31,284 nt of DNA from Lingula anatina. Taxonomy: Eukaryota; Brachiopoda; Lingulata; Lingulida; Lingulidae. Shown here one piece after another: positions 9,894 through 20,692 of this stretch. The stretch's first letter is position 1. The number at the start of each line of letters is the position of its first letter. Location: positions 368,260 through 399,543 of the forward strand of contig NW_019773914.1 of assembly GCF_001039355.2 (NCBI RefSeq), read 5' to 3'. Under the pieces are notes generated by a model. The model searched no databases, was not told where the DNA came from, and worked only from the letters and a program-made list of their open reading frames with translations. The translations under genes and the position numbers were made by a program.

Positions 9894-10019
9894 ACCCCCT
9901 AGCTGATTCGGTAGTGTGACAGATGTTTAAGCCGGTCAAGTTGATAGCAATTTAGTGAGATTCCCCAGGGAGTTAGACCGATCCAGATAGATCGATCTAG
10001 GTATGGGAACCCAGTCCAA
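9894..10019. mobile_element. Foldback element, copy B: solo right half
   Basis: Starts in the family's central TACCCCCTAGC block and continues through GTGACAGATGTTTAAG, AGCAATTTAGTGAGA and GATCGATCTAGG to the end TATGGGAACCCAGTC. This matches only the right arms of the copies at 13063-13311 and 20139-20392; no left arm precedes it. Confidence 0.7.
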
Positions 10020-13000
10020 GTTAATTAGAGCTACGTCCTCGCAGCGAAACAGTCGGCCCATCGGGTGGTGTGTAAACGGTACCTCTCACGGCTCAACCAT
10101 GGACGCGTTGATGCCTTGGGCCAAAAATCCGATCCTGAATAAGTACAATATCCTCGGGAAACTTGAGATCTTTTCTTCAACCAAGGGCGTGCAATATGTC
10201 AGTCAATTTTAATAGATGAATAGGACCCATGGTTAGATCTCTTTACTATATAATTTATGTTTTATTTGATGTTAACTAGAAATTCGTGAAAAGGATACTT
10301 TAACCAGCTCCCCCTTGCAAATAGCCTTAGGGGAATATGGAGTTTGACGCTTGGAACTTCTCTCAGGGAAGTATTTCTGATTAATCTGACAGAAAGGGGA
10401 AAATACCTTCATTTTTAAGGTAATATAATATTTTGCAAAGATTTGTTTATAGATTATTTTACACATCTAAAACATGGAACTTATGTTCACATCTTTCATA
10501 CATTTTTGTATGAAACTAATTAACTTTGTAAATCAAAAATTAAATTTTCTGAAGTCAAATTGAGATCGAAGAAGTTTCGTCGTGTTATTCGGAACAGAAT
10601 TAGAAATATCGCGACTCCATTTCGACAAATGATACCCTTTATTTCAGGTGCTGAAATAAGACAAAGATATCTCATAAGAGAGAGATTTTTTAAAATGTTA
10701 ATGCAAAAATGTTTCTAAGCGAGGAAGCCAAACGCCTCAACAATATTTTTGGCTGATTTTTTGAAAAACGAATGATGTTTCGTTGTCGCAAACATCTACC
10801 AACTAGATCTGTTAAAACACCATCTCCGTCTCTTTTCTTTTCACTACAACAATTTGCCATCTTACCCCCCCCCCTTCCCCAAGGTTAACTTAAAGGATCA
10901 CTTTCCACAGCGCCCTCATGTCATCTGACGCTTAATTTTCTCTTCGTTTCGCCATTTCTTACCGCCTTTTTTATTTTCTCGGTTTTTAATCTTTTCTTTT
11001 GCTTACCCATCACCCGATGCTGGTGTGTGAGTTAATCGACAAAAGGAGATAAAATCCGAATTCAATCTGTTTGAAATGCATCCTATGCGGAACATCGACC
11101 TCTTTTATCCATCGACTTCTGTAGCAATACGGAACAACGAATCTTAAGGATCCATTTCAGTCGAAATTGCGCCGTTTTTATCTCCGAAGAAATGAAAAGC
11201 AAACAAAAATAGGAGAAGGACTAACAAATTCAGCGTCAAATGACAAAAAGCCAATATTTACTTCCTTGATTTGCATTATATGTTGTTGCTGTATCAGAAA
11301 AACATACACTAAAAGCCACCTGTTGTAGCCTTCTTCCAAATTTTGCTTAAAACTTTTTTATACTTTATTGTACAAAAAGAGATCAAATAAAACAAACATG
11401 ATTTTACCAAAAAAAATCTTCCTTCCAAATTTTTTCGAGATTTTCTTAATAAGTATTGTGCACCATCTGTCTGTTTCTAGTTTTTTTTTCTTTTCATTTA
11501 TCTCTAGTAGGTACATACTGTAGAGAGGAATAATAAAATATGAAAATATTTATCTACTGCCTCCAATTTTCACAAAAAAAGATCTATATTGTCGTGGATA
11601 TATCATTGCACGACAGATGTTTATCGTATCTCAAAAAGAGAGAGAGACAGAGACAGAGTTCCTTCACAATTTTCTGTTCTGCCAAAAGGATTTCGTTTGA
11701 GGATTTCGTTAATTAAATTAGATTATCCTTATATGGTTTAAGTAAATCATATAAGGATAATCTAATTTAATGATGGGACGACTCTGGAACTGTCCTTCGT
11801 TTTCACCCCCCCCCCTCTTCCTCCCCCCCCCTCCTCTTGCCACATGCCCTGTCACATGTATATCCATGAGAACAACTTCTAACATTCAATGTCGATGATT
11901 TGAGAATAGTTTTCTTCCAATTCACGCGTGGTTTCCTGTGATCCCCACTGCTCATAAAGTATTGAATGGCGGCGCAGATATTGTCCCCAGGCGCTCGTGT
12001 CTGCCCCCCGGGCGTGGGACCGAAGGGGAAATATAGCTTTTTTTTCTAAGTAAAGAACTCACGTTCCAATCAGATAGACCGACCATGTATCGATTTAAAT
12101 GACGGCAGTGACCCTGTGTGTAATCAAGCCGGAGGAAGCGCAGGGTGATGTCACGCAATTAACTTTGGCCAAAATACGTAAATAAGAAGACTATTATAGT
12201 TAGAATATCAGTTGGCACTGGCTTGAGAGCAATCAATAGTTTTCTGCATACAGGTCGAGAAAGAGTCGAGCTTGTTGATTTTAGTGTTACTCCGTCCTTT
12301 TGGGTCGTCAATCAATTGTTGTCGGCGCTCTCGACTTAACGGTTTCACACTCGGGTTCGTACCTCGTCCACGCGGCATGGGACGCGAAATTAGGTCCCGT
12401 CTCGTGTTACTCCCCGACAATTTACACCACGGACGAACAAAGTGCGCAATCAAGGGTCTGTTCAAACAGCACTTGGCGGGGACGCGCTGAGAAGAAAAAA
12501 AGACAATCAAAGCGAAATATTGAGCTGGTGAGACGTGAGACAGCTCCGCACATACGATGTCACAAAAAAAAAAAAAACCTGCGAAGGGACACCACAAGGG
12601 AAGTCTTTTAGAGGTGATCAGATGGCAGAGAACGGAGCATTGTGAAGACACTGATCAAAGTCGGACCGAGATGGAGAGAATTTTGATGAAACGCAGAGCA
12701 ACGGGGCGGAAAGGAGTATTTGGATGGCCAAGACGTTGTTTAATTCTGGGCTTTGTTGGATTTGAGAGCAGTCAATTATATGGTCGACACAGGTCACGAG
12801 GACGGGCAATTTGATTGCTCATACGGATACATCAAGAAGTTTTACACACACGGCCCAGTGACGGGACCTTTTTAATCTTATTATTCCTCTTTTTGATTAC
12901 TTATTTTCGAAGAAATAGTTGCCCTTATGTTCAGATTTGGGAAACTGATGCCTGTTTAATGTAACTTTGGCTGACCTAGCTAAGAAAGACCAATCTCAGC

Positions 13001-13062
13001 GATTGAAGCATTATCTTGTTTTACAATTGAACTTTTATACCAAATTTTTGTCTTAACTTTTA
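10020..13062. other. Gene-free stretch
   Basis: Mostly AT-rich with poly-A/T runs and C-rich tracts (10866-10875, 11806-11831). It contains the perfect hairpin at 11712-11771 and a GC-richer patch at about 11930-12830 with short frames on both strands that resemble no family I know. No gene call is supported. Confidence 0.45.
11712..11771. repeat. Perfect inverted repeat, 24-bp arms, 12-nt loop
   Basis: The arm at 11712-11735 is the exact reverse complement of 11748-11771. The loop is 11736-11747 (GTTTAAGTAAAT). Arms contain GATTATCCTTATATG and its complement. Confidence 0.95.
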
Positions 13063-13311
13063 GACGATTCCCAGACCCTATCGTACTAACTATGGAGCCA
13101 TCTTACTCCAAGGGGATTCTCGCTAAATTGCAATCAACTTTAGCGGCTAAGGATGTCTGTCACTAAAGCTGCTAGGGGGGATTAATTATCGTTTAACAAC
13201 TTCAGTAGGCGTGCCACACATCTAAGCTGCTTAAGCTGAAAACAATTTAGCGAGAAACCCCTTGAAGGTGGATCGATCCTGTTATATTGATGTAGGTATG
13301 GGAACCCAGTC
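13063..13311. mobile_element. Foldback element, copy C (full length)
   Basis: The whole 249-bp unit is an imperfect palindrome. The left end GACGATTCCCAGACCCTA pairs with the right end TATGGGAACCCAGTC; inner blocks include TTCTCGCTAAATTGCAATC on the left and AACAATTTAGCGAGAAAC on the right. The centre is GGGGATTAATTATCG between two CTTCAGTAG/CTAAAGCTGCTAG-type arms. There is no transposase. Highly similar to copy D. Confidence 0.8.
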
Positions 13312-15390
13312 TGGCTCGACTCGTTGTGAATGCGGTCTTAGTCAACTTTTAGTCTAAATCAGTAGTGACCCAATAAAATGTCCTTGTTTTACCAATAACT
13401 ACGTGTCATGCTGCGTGGTGGTGCTTGAAAATACGGACCCGGTAGCATTTCCGATCGTCAAGAAACCAGTTTTCCACTTCTTCATTACCAAAGGCACGAC
13501 ACGCAATGTGCGAGGAAGGATTTTTTTTTTCGTTTTTTTTTTTTTTTTAGTTTACCCAAACCACTGTCGTGTGTATCCCATTTAGTTCACGTGCACCGTA
13601 ACGATGCGGGCTACAGTCGACACTTGCTTTAATCGAAATCGGTTTTAAAGCACATCTGATTTTTTTCAAATGTTTGTCTATCAAACGGAAGATGCTTCAT
13701 ATATATCTTATATGTTTCCATTTTGTCTGATTACACAATTGAATTGTTATTTGGACCGAAATGAGCTGTGAGATTGTTCTAATGTACTGAAAGAAGTCTG
13801 TGTGTTGTCTCTTTTCAGTTCGTTGAAGGCTCCCCATGAGCTAAAGATCTTCATATCACAAATATATAACGTTCACTTAAATTTCAAAACTTTCTCCTTG
13901 ATCAACAAGTTATTCCCTTCTGCACAACGGTTCACGCAGTACTGATCTATAACCCCATTTTTCAAGTCTAAGTTTATAGTTTTTGGGTCAATCTTTTAAA
14001 GAATTTCGCTCTAAACGAAAACGATCAATATTTTCAGTCATTACGTTAAAATCATACCCATGCTTGCTTTCATTTAAAATAGTCTGTAACCCTCATAAAG
14101 CATTAGAAGAATTTTGCTTGCCTTTGCAAAGATCGCAGATTGATTTTTTTCGCTGAATATTCACAGACATGTATATTCTGGTTAGTTGTGCACTTTTCTG
14201 TACGACATATGATAACGTCATGGACAGCCAAAGGCATATCTGTGACTATTTAGTGAAAAATCAATTTCTGACCCTGGTAGAGGGTAAGTTTTACCAGGAA
14301 CAATCGGTTTTAGGACACGGCTTCCATGAAAATCTTGCTATTGAGTTCTAATTATACTTCGGCATAGCACCTTCAAACTTGAAGTACAAAATTAATTTGA
14401 CAGCATAGATATCAAATCTATCGTGTATAGTCCAACTGAAAACAGTTCTATAGCAAAATTTCCAAAAGGTCTTTGATCTTTTTTAAAATGGCACGAGGGG
14501 CGGAGCGGAAGTAGTCATATAACAGTAAAAGCAAGGTATATTTATTAAAGCGAGTATCACATATTATCATTAATCATATATCTATGTATTAACTTCAGAG
14601 GAACCACTCATTAATCAACTGCTAATAGTATATGCGGTACACACCGGCGTTCTATGGTAATGGACGACCATTGTCAGCTTTGACGACATTGGTCAATTAA
14701 TAAGAAACCAACGCCGAACCAATGGTGCCCGTTTCGGTTGTAGCGGCGACGTCGACTCTGGTCATTCTAAAACTTACACGCCATAATAACAGATTCAAGA
14801 ACAAGAAACGTTTATTAAGAAGTAATATTGTGCCTCAGGTTTCTGAAGAAGGAGGGAATGTCTGGGTTTAACAGACGTATAAATGGACCCGCTTTACACA
14901 AAGTTTAGCCCAAATATTGGTCAAAACGTTTTAACGTAAACTGGTCTACTTAATTACACGATACATCGACAGTAGTCCAGTTGAACAAGGAATAATTTGG
15001 TCCTGGACATTATCCACGTTTTTCTCTTTAAACAATGCACAATAGTCGATGAAGGAATGTTTTTAGACATCCAATAGAATAAGAATGATAAATTTGAATA
15101 ACTTTGATACTGGAACTTACATGTACATTTAGTAAATGGTCGAATTTGCGGTTTAAACCTGAGACCTTTGACTTGGTAATTGACCAGAATGGACTAGTGA
15201 TCTGAGCTATTGTCTTACTACTAGAAATTGTCTCCAGTGCCCCGTCCCATATGTATGAGAGACCTTCCAATTTGGCCGATAAGATTGGGTTAAAGCATCG
15301 TATTTTTTTGTATAAAAGTTCGGACAAATTTAGGCTTAGTAGGCTTAGTTTTGCTGTGAAACATGCCCCCCCTGATAAAAACACAAGCCC
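13312..15390. other. Gene-free stretch
   Basis: AT-rich, with poly-T tracts at about 13519-13548. Short frames such as 14169-14351 and 15028-15384 have no recognisable domain, and no splice-linked partners were found. A weak tRNA-like A/B-box pair on the minus strand (15150-15209) is not strong enough to call. Confidence 0.45.
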
Positions 15391-16105
15391 GAACAGGGAG
15401 GGGGGAGGCAGATAGAAGGACAGGGGGAGAAAAGGGTACAGGGGGTGTGGCAGTTTGAGGGGAGAGGTGGGACAGGGGGTGTGGCAGTTTGAGGGGAGAG
15501 GGGGGACGGGGGTGTGGTAGGGGAAGGGAGAGGGGGGACACTGGGGGGGGGGGGGAAGGGAGGGGGGGGACAGGGGGGGGGGNNNNNNNNNNNNNNNNNN
15601 NNNNNNNNNNNNNNNNNNNNNNNNNNNNNNNNNNNNNNNNNNNNNNNNNNNNNNNNNNNNNNNNNNNNNNNNNNNNNNNNNNNNNNNNNNNNNNNNNNNN
15701 NNNNNNNNNNNNNNNNNNNNNNNNNNNNNNNNNNNNNNNNNNNNNNNNNNNNNNNNNNNNNNNNNNNNNNNNNNNNNNNNNNNNNNNNNNNNNNNNNNNN
15801 NNNNNNNNNNNNNNNNNNNNNNNNNNNNNNNNNNNNNNNNNNNNNNNNNNNNNNNNNGGTGGGAACTGGGTGTGGTAGGGGAAGGGAGAGGTGGGACAGG
15901 GGGTGAGGTAGGTGAGGGGAGAGGTGGGACACTGGGTGTGGTAGGGGAAGGGAGAGGTGGGACAGTGGGTGTGGTAGGTGGAGGGGAGAGGTGGGACAGG
16001 GGGTGTGGTAGGTGGAGGGGAGAGGTGGGACAGGGGGTGTGGTAGGTGGAGGGGAGAGGTGGGACACTGGGTGTGGTAGGTGGAGGGGGAGGAGGAAAGA
16101 GAGAA
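15391..16105. repeat. G-rich minisatellite, 34-bp unit, with internal assembly gap
   Basis: Tandem units such as GTGTGGTAGGTGGAGGGGAG followed by AGGTGGGACAGGGG recur with 34-bp spacing (unit starts at 15969, 16003 and 16037). Other units vary in the AGG/ACT segments. The plus strand is almost purely G with A and T; the minus strand is a Pro/His/Leu-rich false open frame. Ns fill 15583-15857. Confidence 0.9.
15583..15857. other. Assembly gap (275 N) inside the minisatellite
   Basis: N run flanked on both sides by the same G-rich tandem repeat, so array length is unknown. Confidence 0.95.
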
Positions 16106-18185
16106 CAGGGAGTAAGGATTGTTTCTCTCTCCTGTTTAATGTGTCTCTCATACGTGGAGGCAGGTGCGTGAACTACATGTAGACATCAGACAACTGGAAA
16201 AACGAAGTGGTCTTCGCCATTCTTTACTTAAGCTATACTATTGACCAATGGACAGTGTATTACAAGGCGTGCAGTGTTATTAGCTTCGTTCAACGCTGTG
16301 AATTATGAGGAAGGAAGGAAGGAAAAAGGTTAAAAGGTTAAAAGGGACGAAAGAAAGCATTAAAGCTAGTCAGTTGGACTTAGATCTGTGGCCAGACAGG
16401 CACATGATGAAAAATGTATGAGTCACACATACATGTAGACTAGGGATAGAGTTTGGTTTGATGTTATATGTCCACCAAGATAAATTATTCGTCTGGACTT
16501 GTAAATCTGCAGTTTACTAAATGTGATATTCTGTTTGTTCTGTTACCAGGAGAGATTGGTGTATTTTAATCATGCTGCACAAGTGGATTTAGTAAGATGA
16601 ATATTTATCTAAAAAATCATTCGATCAATCCCCCCACACTTCTCGTGCCAACATGGGTTCAAACCCCGACTAATCCTACCTCTGGCAAAAACGTTGGTCC
16701 TGAAAGCAGGTGATAGATTTTAAACTTGTAACATAGCATGCTAACACCAGGTGTGCTTTCATTTAATGTTATTGTACACTTATTTTCACAAATATTCAAT
16801 TTTTTTTTTCATAGAAAGGTTTGACCTTCCTCTATACAGACGTTTAGTTATTGATCTTAACACTTACAAACCCCCATGACGGGATTAAATTTGATGTCTC
16901 GATTTACTTAATATCTGTCCCTTTTCAAAAGTGCGGGTCGTAGTGCACGTTGCTTTACAAATTGTGCCTTTCACCCAAAACCTCTCTTTGAAGATATTGA
17001 GCATAAACACGACGTATTGAACCCATGTATTACATAAAATATGAGCATTAACATAAATTCGAACAACAGGAAAGATTTAGAAGAAATGTGTACGTAAGTG
17101 ACATTAGCATACAAAAAGAAGTCAACAAAAATGAAGTTAACCGATTTGTCGACATCAAGGCGTCTGCTTTTTAATGTACCAGTAGACAGAGTTTCAGTAA
17201 ATTTAAAACAACCTAGATTGTATGTATTGCAATCAGGCTGTTAACATTTTATGCTGAAATAAAATATGAATCGTGAAAAGTTGTTGTGTTTGACTCCATA
17301 CGTGTTTGATAGTTAAAGCCAACTCACACAGCTCTGACATGGTGAATTAGTGAGCTCGTACAGGTCATGAGAATCACCCATCGTATTAACAACCAGGCGT
17401 TTTTATCTTAATTGTTTAAAGCTGATATCGAGTCAAGGCACCCCTTGCTCTTCAAAACTGCAACATAGAAATGGTCGTATATGTTGCGTTTGGCAAATGA
17501 TCTAAAAGTCGCTTATCTCGCTTTTAATTTATTTAACTGTGTCAATAAAGATATCTTGATTGTTGTGACAATGATTTCTTTTTCTGTGGGAAATTGCAAT
17601 TTTTGTGAATAATTCGATATTATATATACAACAGCATCCATGTACTATAGACCAATCGTTCAGGTCAATAGCGTAATGCCGACCTTTTGCACTTGGCTTT
17701 CTAGTTTCAACAACTTAGAGCCAAACCCAAAATATTCGAACTTTTATGTGAAACAGGTACCAAATGGCCGATACCACAGACAGCTGGTATCTCACCCCAG
17801 TTTTCGGAGTGTGCGCTGGCTGTAAGCTCACACCAGGCTCTTTGCTTGTGTTTTTTTTTTTTTTTTTTTTCAAGTTGAATGATGTCAAATGTATCAACTC
17901 AATACCTAAATGCCGGTATTTTGGCCGTTAATCTTCGGAAACGGAATATCATAATTGTGTGTTTGGATGGTCTTATATCAAGACGAGTTCTTTGGAACCT
18001 TGCTTGCTATATTGGACCAGATGTAACTTGTAATTAAAACCAGTTTCTTTACCTAATTTTTGGCTGGGGGATTTTTTCTTCTTCTCCATTTTTCATTGCA
18101 TTTTGAAATGCTTTTTGTGCTGGAATCAAGCAGGTATGTATATTTCATGAAAAAGGCGATGATCCATTAAAGATATAATTTTTGT

Positions 18186-18228
<43 letters not shown>

Positions 18229-20138
18229 GAGGATATAACATCATTCATCAAGAAGTAAAAAAAAGCTTAGATTTGAAAAACGCTGAAAGGGTCGTGGGGA
18301 GAAGAGGAGAGGGATACTCTGTCCTGCTTTTAACCCGTATACCAAAGAAGGCCGGTGACAAAGTGACAATTAGATAAGACTGAGAATTCAGATCTCAGAG
18401 GTCGAATTTTTCCTTTTTGTATTCTCTGTTGATACAGCAACTTCAGTTGAGGTTAGAATACCCTTGAGATCTCTTCGTAATCAACCCCCCCCCCCCCCCA
18501 TCGCTTTGCTGTAGTCGGTGCTTGTATAATTGTGATTGACAAACAGTTATTTAAACTTTAGTTCATGTCGGTTTTTTTTTTTTTTTTTTAATTGTTACGT
18601 TTGGCTCTAGCATATTGGTCTTGTAGGCAAGTTACTCTCGCTATAGGATAACAGATATCATGGAAAAAAAAAAACGAGACTCAGCTCCCATCAGACACTT
18701 AGTGTATTCATTTAATAAAAATCCCATTCCATGGATAAAATACAAATAAAAAATAATTAAAATTAAAATTACAGATATTAGTGCCAACCACCTATGGTTA
18801 ATTTGACCGGCAATAAACAATAAGCACACTACACATGTTTGTCTAAAACTACACTTAAACCCAAAGATTTAAAGTGTGCCATCAAAACCTGACTGAATTT
18901 GTAAATCAGTATGGTACGAAACTACCGTTGAAGTGAATTATTTCTCCGACGGTTGGGTTATCTGATTTTTTTTTTGCAAAACCAGTTTGTTCTTGCTATT
19001 TAGGACCCCCAACCCTGTTCTCACACCACCAGATTGAGTATTAAATTCGTATAAACTGGCGGACAAAGTAATTATTCGTTTTTATGTCAACAAAGGGTTG
19101 TCAATACCAACTATTCGAACTTTTTTAACCAAAAGGATGTGGTTTCCCGCAATAGAAGGTCGCGTTCTTGATATAAAAAAAAAATGAAACTTTGTCAGAA
19201 TGTGTAATTTCTGATCATCAAAAAATAATCAATATTCAAAAAAAACATCTTTCCCTCTCTTTACTTCTCACAGAGCGTCCTATGTCTGTGGTCTTACCCT
19301 GAGGGGTATCGCATCACACGCGTGCAACAACCTCGAACGGCTCCCTGCTGTCAGCCAGCGACACTCGACTTCAGCGTCTCTTGCTCCATTGAGCGCTAAC
19401 TTGTTTGATTGTTGGAGCATTGACGAGAGCGCGAATTCTCACACCTCAGTGTTTATCACTTCTCTCCATGTGGTCGTATTATCCGGCGCACAGGGCCCGC
19501 ACGGACGCGGTCAGGGGTATGGTCAAAGACGGCGTTGGACAATAGGCCCGACTGGGACTGACCGCCAAAAACCAACCCAGACGCTGCGGAGGGATTGTTC
19601 TTTTTTTTTTATGTCGACCCCGGGGGTAATTTCCTCGCGCAGGTGAAACGACAGAGAACAGCAGGACGCGGACGGTTAGAAAAATGAACATCAATTTTCT
19701 CCATTTTTACTTCAGAAAAACAGTAAATCTATTTACGAGGTTTGGCGCCTGATCGTTGTGTCCATAAAAGAACGGATTAATGAAATTTCTGGAAAGGTTT
19801 TTGTCCTTTTATCATAGTATCAGATGTGTATTTTACCCCATCCACCACTTGGTGGCCGGGTAGTAAATATGTGGGAAGTTATTTCCGCCAACTTTTCCTC
19901 CGACCACTAAACAATACATGTCCTGTAAAAGGTGAAATATTAGCAAGTATTTTCCTTTTTCTGGCCGTCAAAAATGGGCTTAGGTCAGCAATACAATAAC
20001 AGACCCGTATCCCATTTATAGTGTCGTAAATCATAGTTAGAAAGAGGACACTCTGCCCGTCATAATTTTCAACTGTTATCTTTCGATTGAACGGGAAAAG
20101 AGGAGACACATATTTTTAATATACTGGTAAGCATTAGG
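16106..20138. other. Gene-free stretch
   Basis: No gene recognised. Contains homopolymers (T-run 18188-18226, C-run 18485-18499, T-runs near 17850 and 18572) and a GC-richer patch at about 19260-19680. Four matches to the Su(H)/RBPJ consensus YGTGRGAA cluster at 19018-19877. Confidence 0.45.
18188..18226. repeat. Poly-T run of 39
   Basis: Uninterrupted homopolymer; its length is likely unreliable in the assembly. Confidence 0.95.
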
Positions 20139-20392
20139 GACCATTCCCAGACCCTATCGTACAAACTGTGGATCGATCTATCTCCTAAGGGATTCTCGCT
20201 GAATTGCAATCAACTTAGGCGACTTAGATGTCTCCCACGCCTACTGAAGTTGCTAGGGGTAATTGATTATCGTTTAGCAGCTTCAGTAGGGGTGACAGAC
20301 ATAAAAGCAGCTTATGCCGAATGCAATTTAGCAAGAAACCACTTGGAGATGGATCGATCCTGTTGGATCGAATTAGGTTCGGGAACCCAGTC
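20139..20392. mobile_element. Foldback element, copy D (full length)
   Basis: A 254-bp imperfect palindrome with left end GACCATTCCCAGACCCTA and right end GGGAACCCAGTC. The arms share GGATCGATC, TCTC[C]AAG and GCTGAATTGCAAT/ATGCAATTTAGC blocks. The middle, GGGGTAATTGATTATCG, sits between CTACTGAAGTTGCTAG and CTTCAGTAG, giving a strong central hairpin. Same family as 13063-13311. Target-site duplication not resolved. Confidence 0.8.
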
Positions 20393-20648
20393 ATAAAGTT
20401 CAATACACAATTCAAAACCCAATATGTGGATAACATCAGCCAACTATGGTGGCCTGATCATTTGTCCATGTGACTAGGAATCATTAAAAATTCATCTCAT
20501 GAATGTGGTCAAATTCTTCCTCGTGGTTTGTGAGTTTGGGTGGTCCGACCTGCATGCACTATGTAAAAATGATGGGGTATGTGTAATAAAATTTTTAAAT
20601 GGAAACTTTAGAGGAATGTCGAAAAAAGCACCTCTCTTTCTCTCTTTC

Positions 20649-20692
<44 letters not shown>

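Noticed and set aside
12208-12651. 147-residue minus-strand frame in a GC-richer patch
   Set aside because: It has no recognisable domain, and equally long frames exist on the plus strand over the same bases, so I treat it as chance.
15150-15209. tRNA-like promoter boxes on the minus strand (TAGCTCAGATC, then GGTTTAAACC) suggesting a tRNA-derived SINE
   Set aside because: The B box has a mismatch, the spacing is long, no cloverleaf folds around it, and no tail or second copy was seen in the window.
15345-16151. 268-residue Pro/His/Ser/Leu-rich minus-strand frame
   Set aside because: It is the complement of the G-rich 34-bp minisatellite; the unit length is not a multiple of three and the frame survives only through low complexity and Ns.
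16656-16665. Exact B-box match GGTTCAAACC on the plus strand
   Set aside because: No A box at the right distance upstream and no tRNA-like fold.
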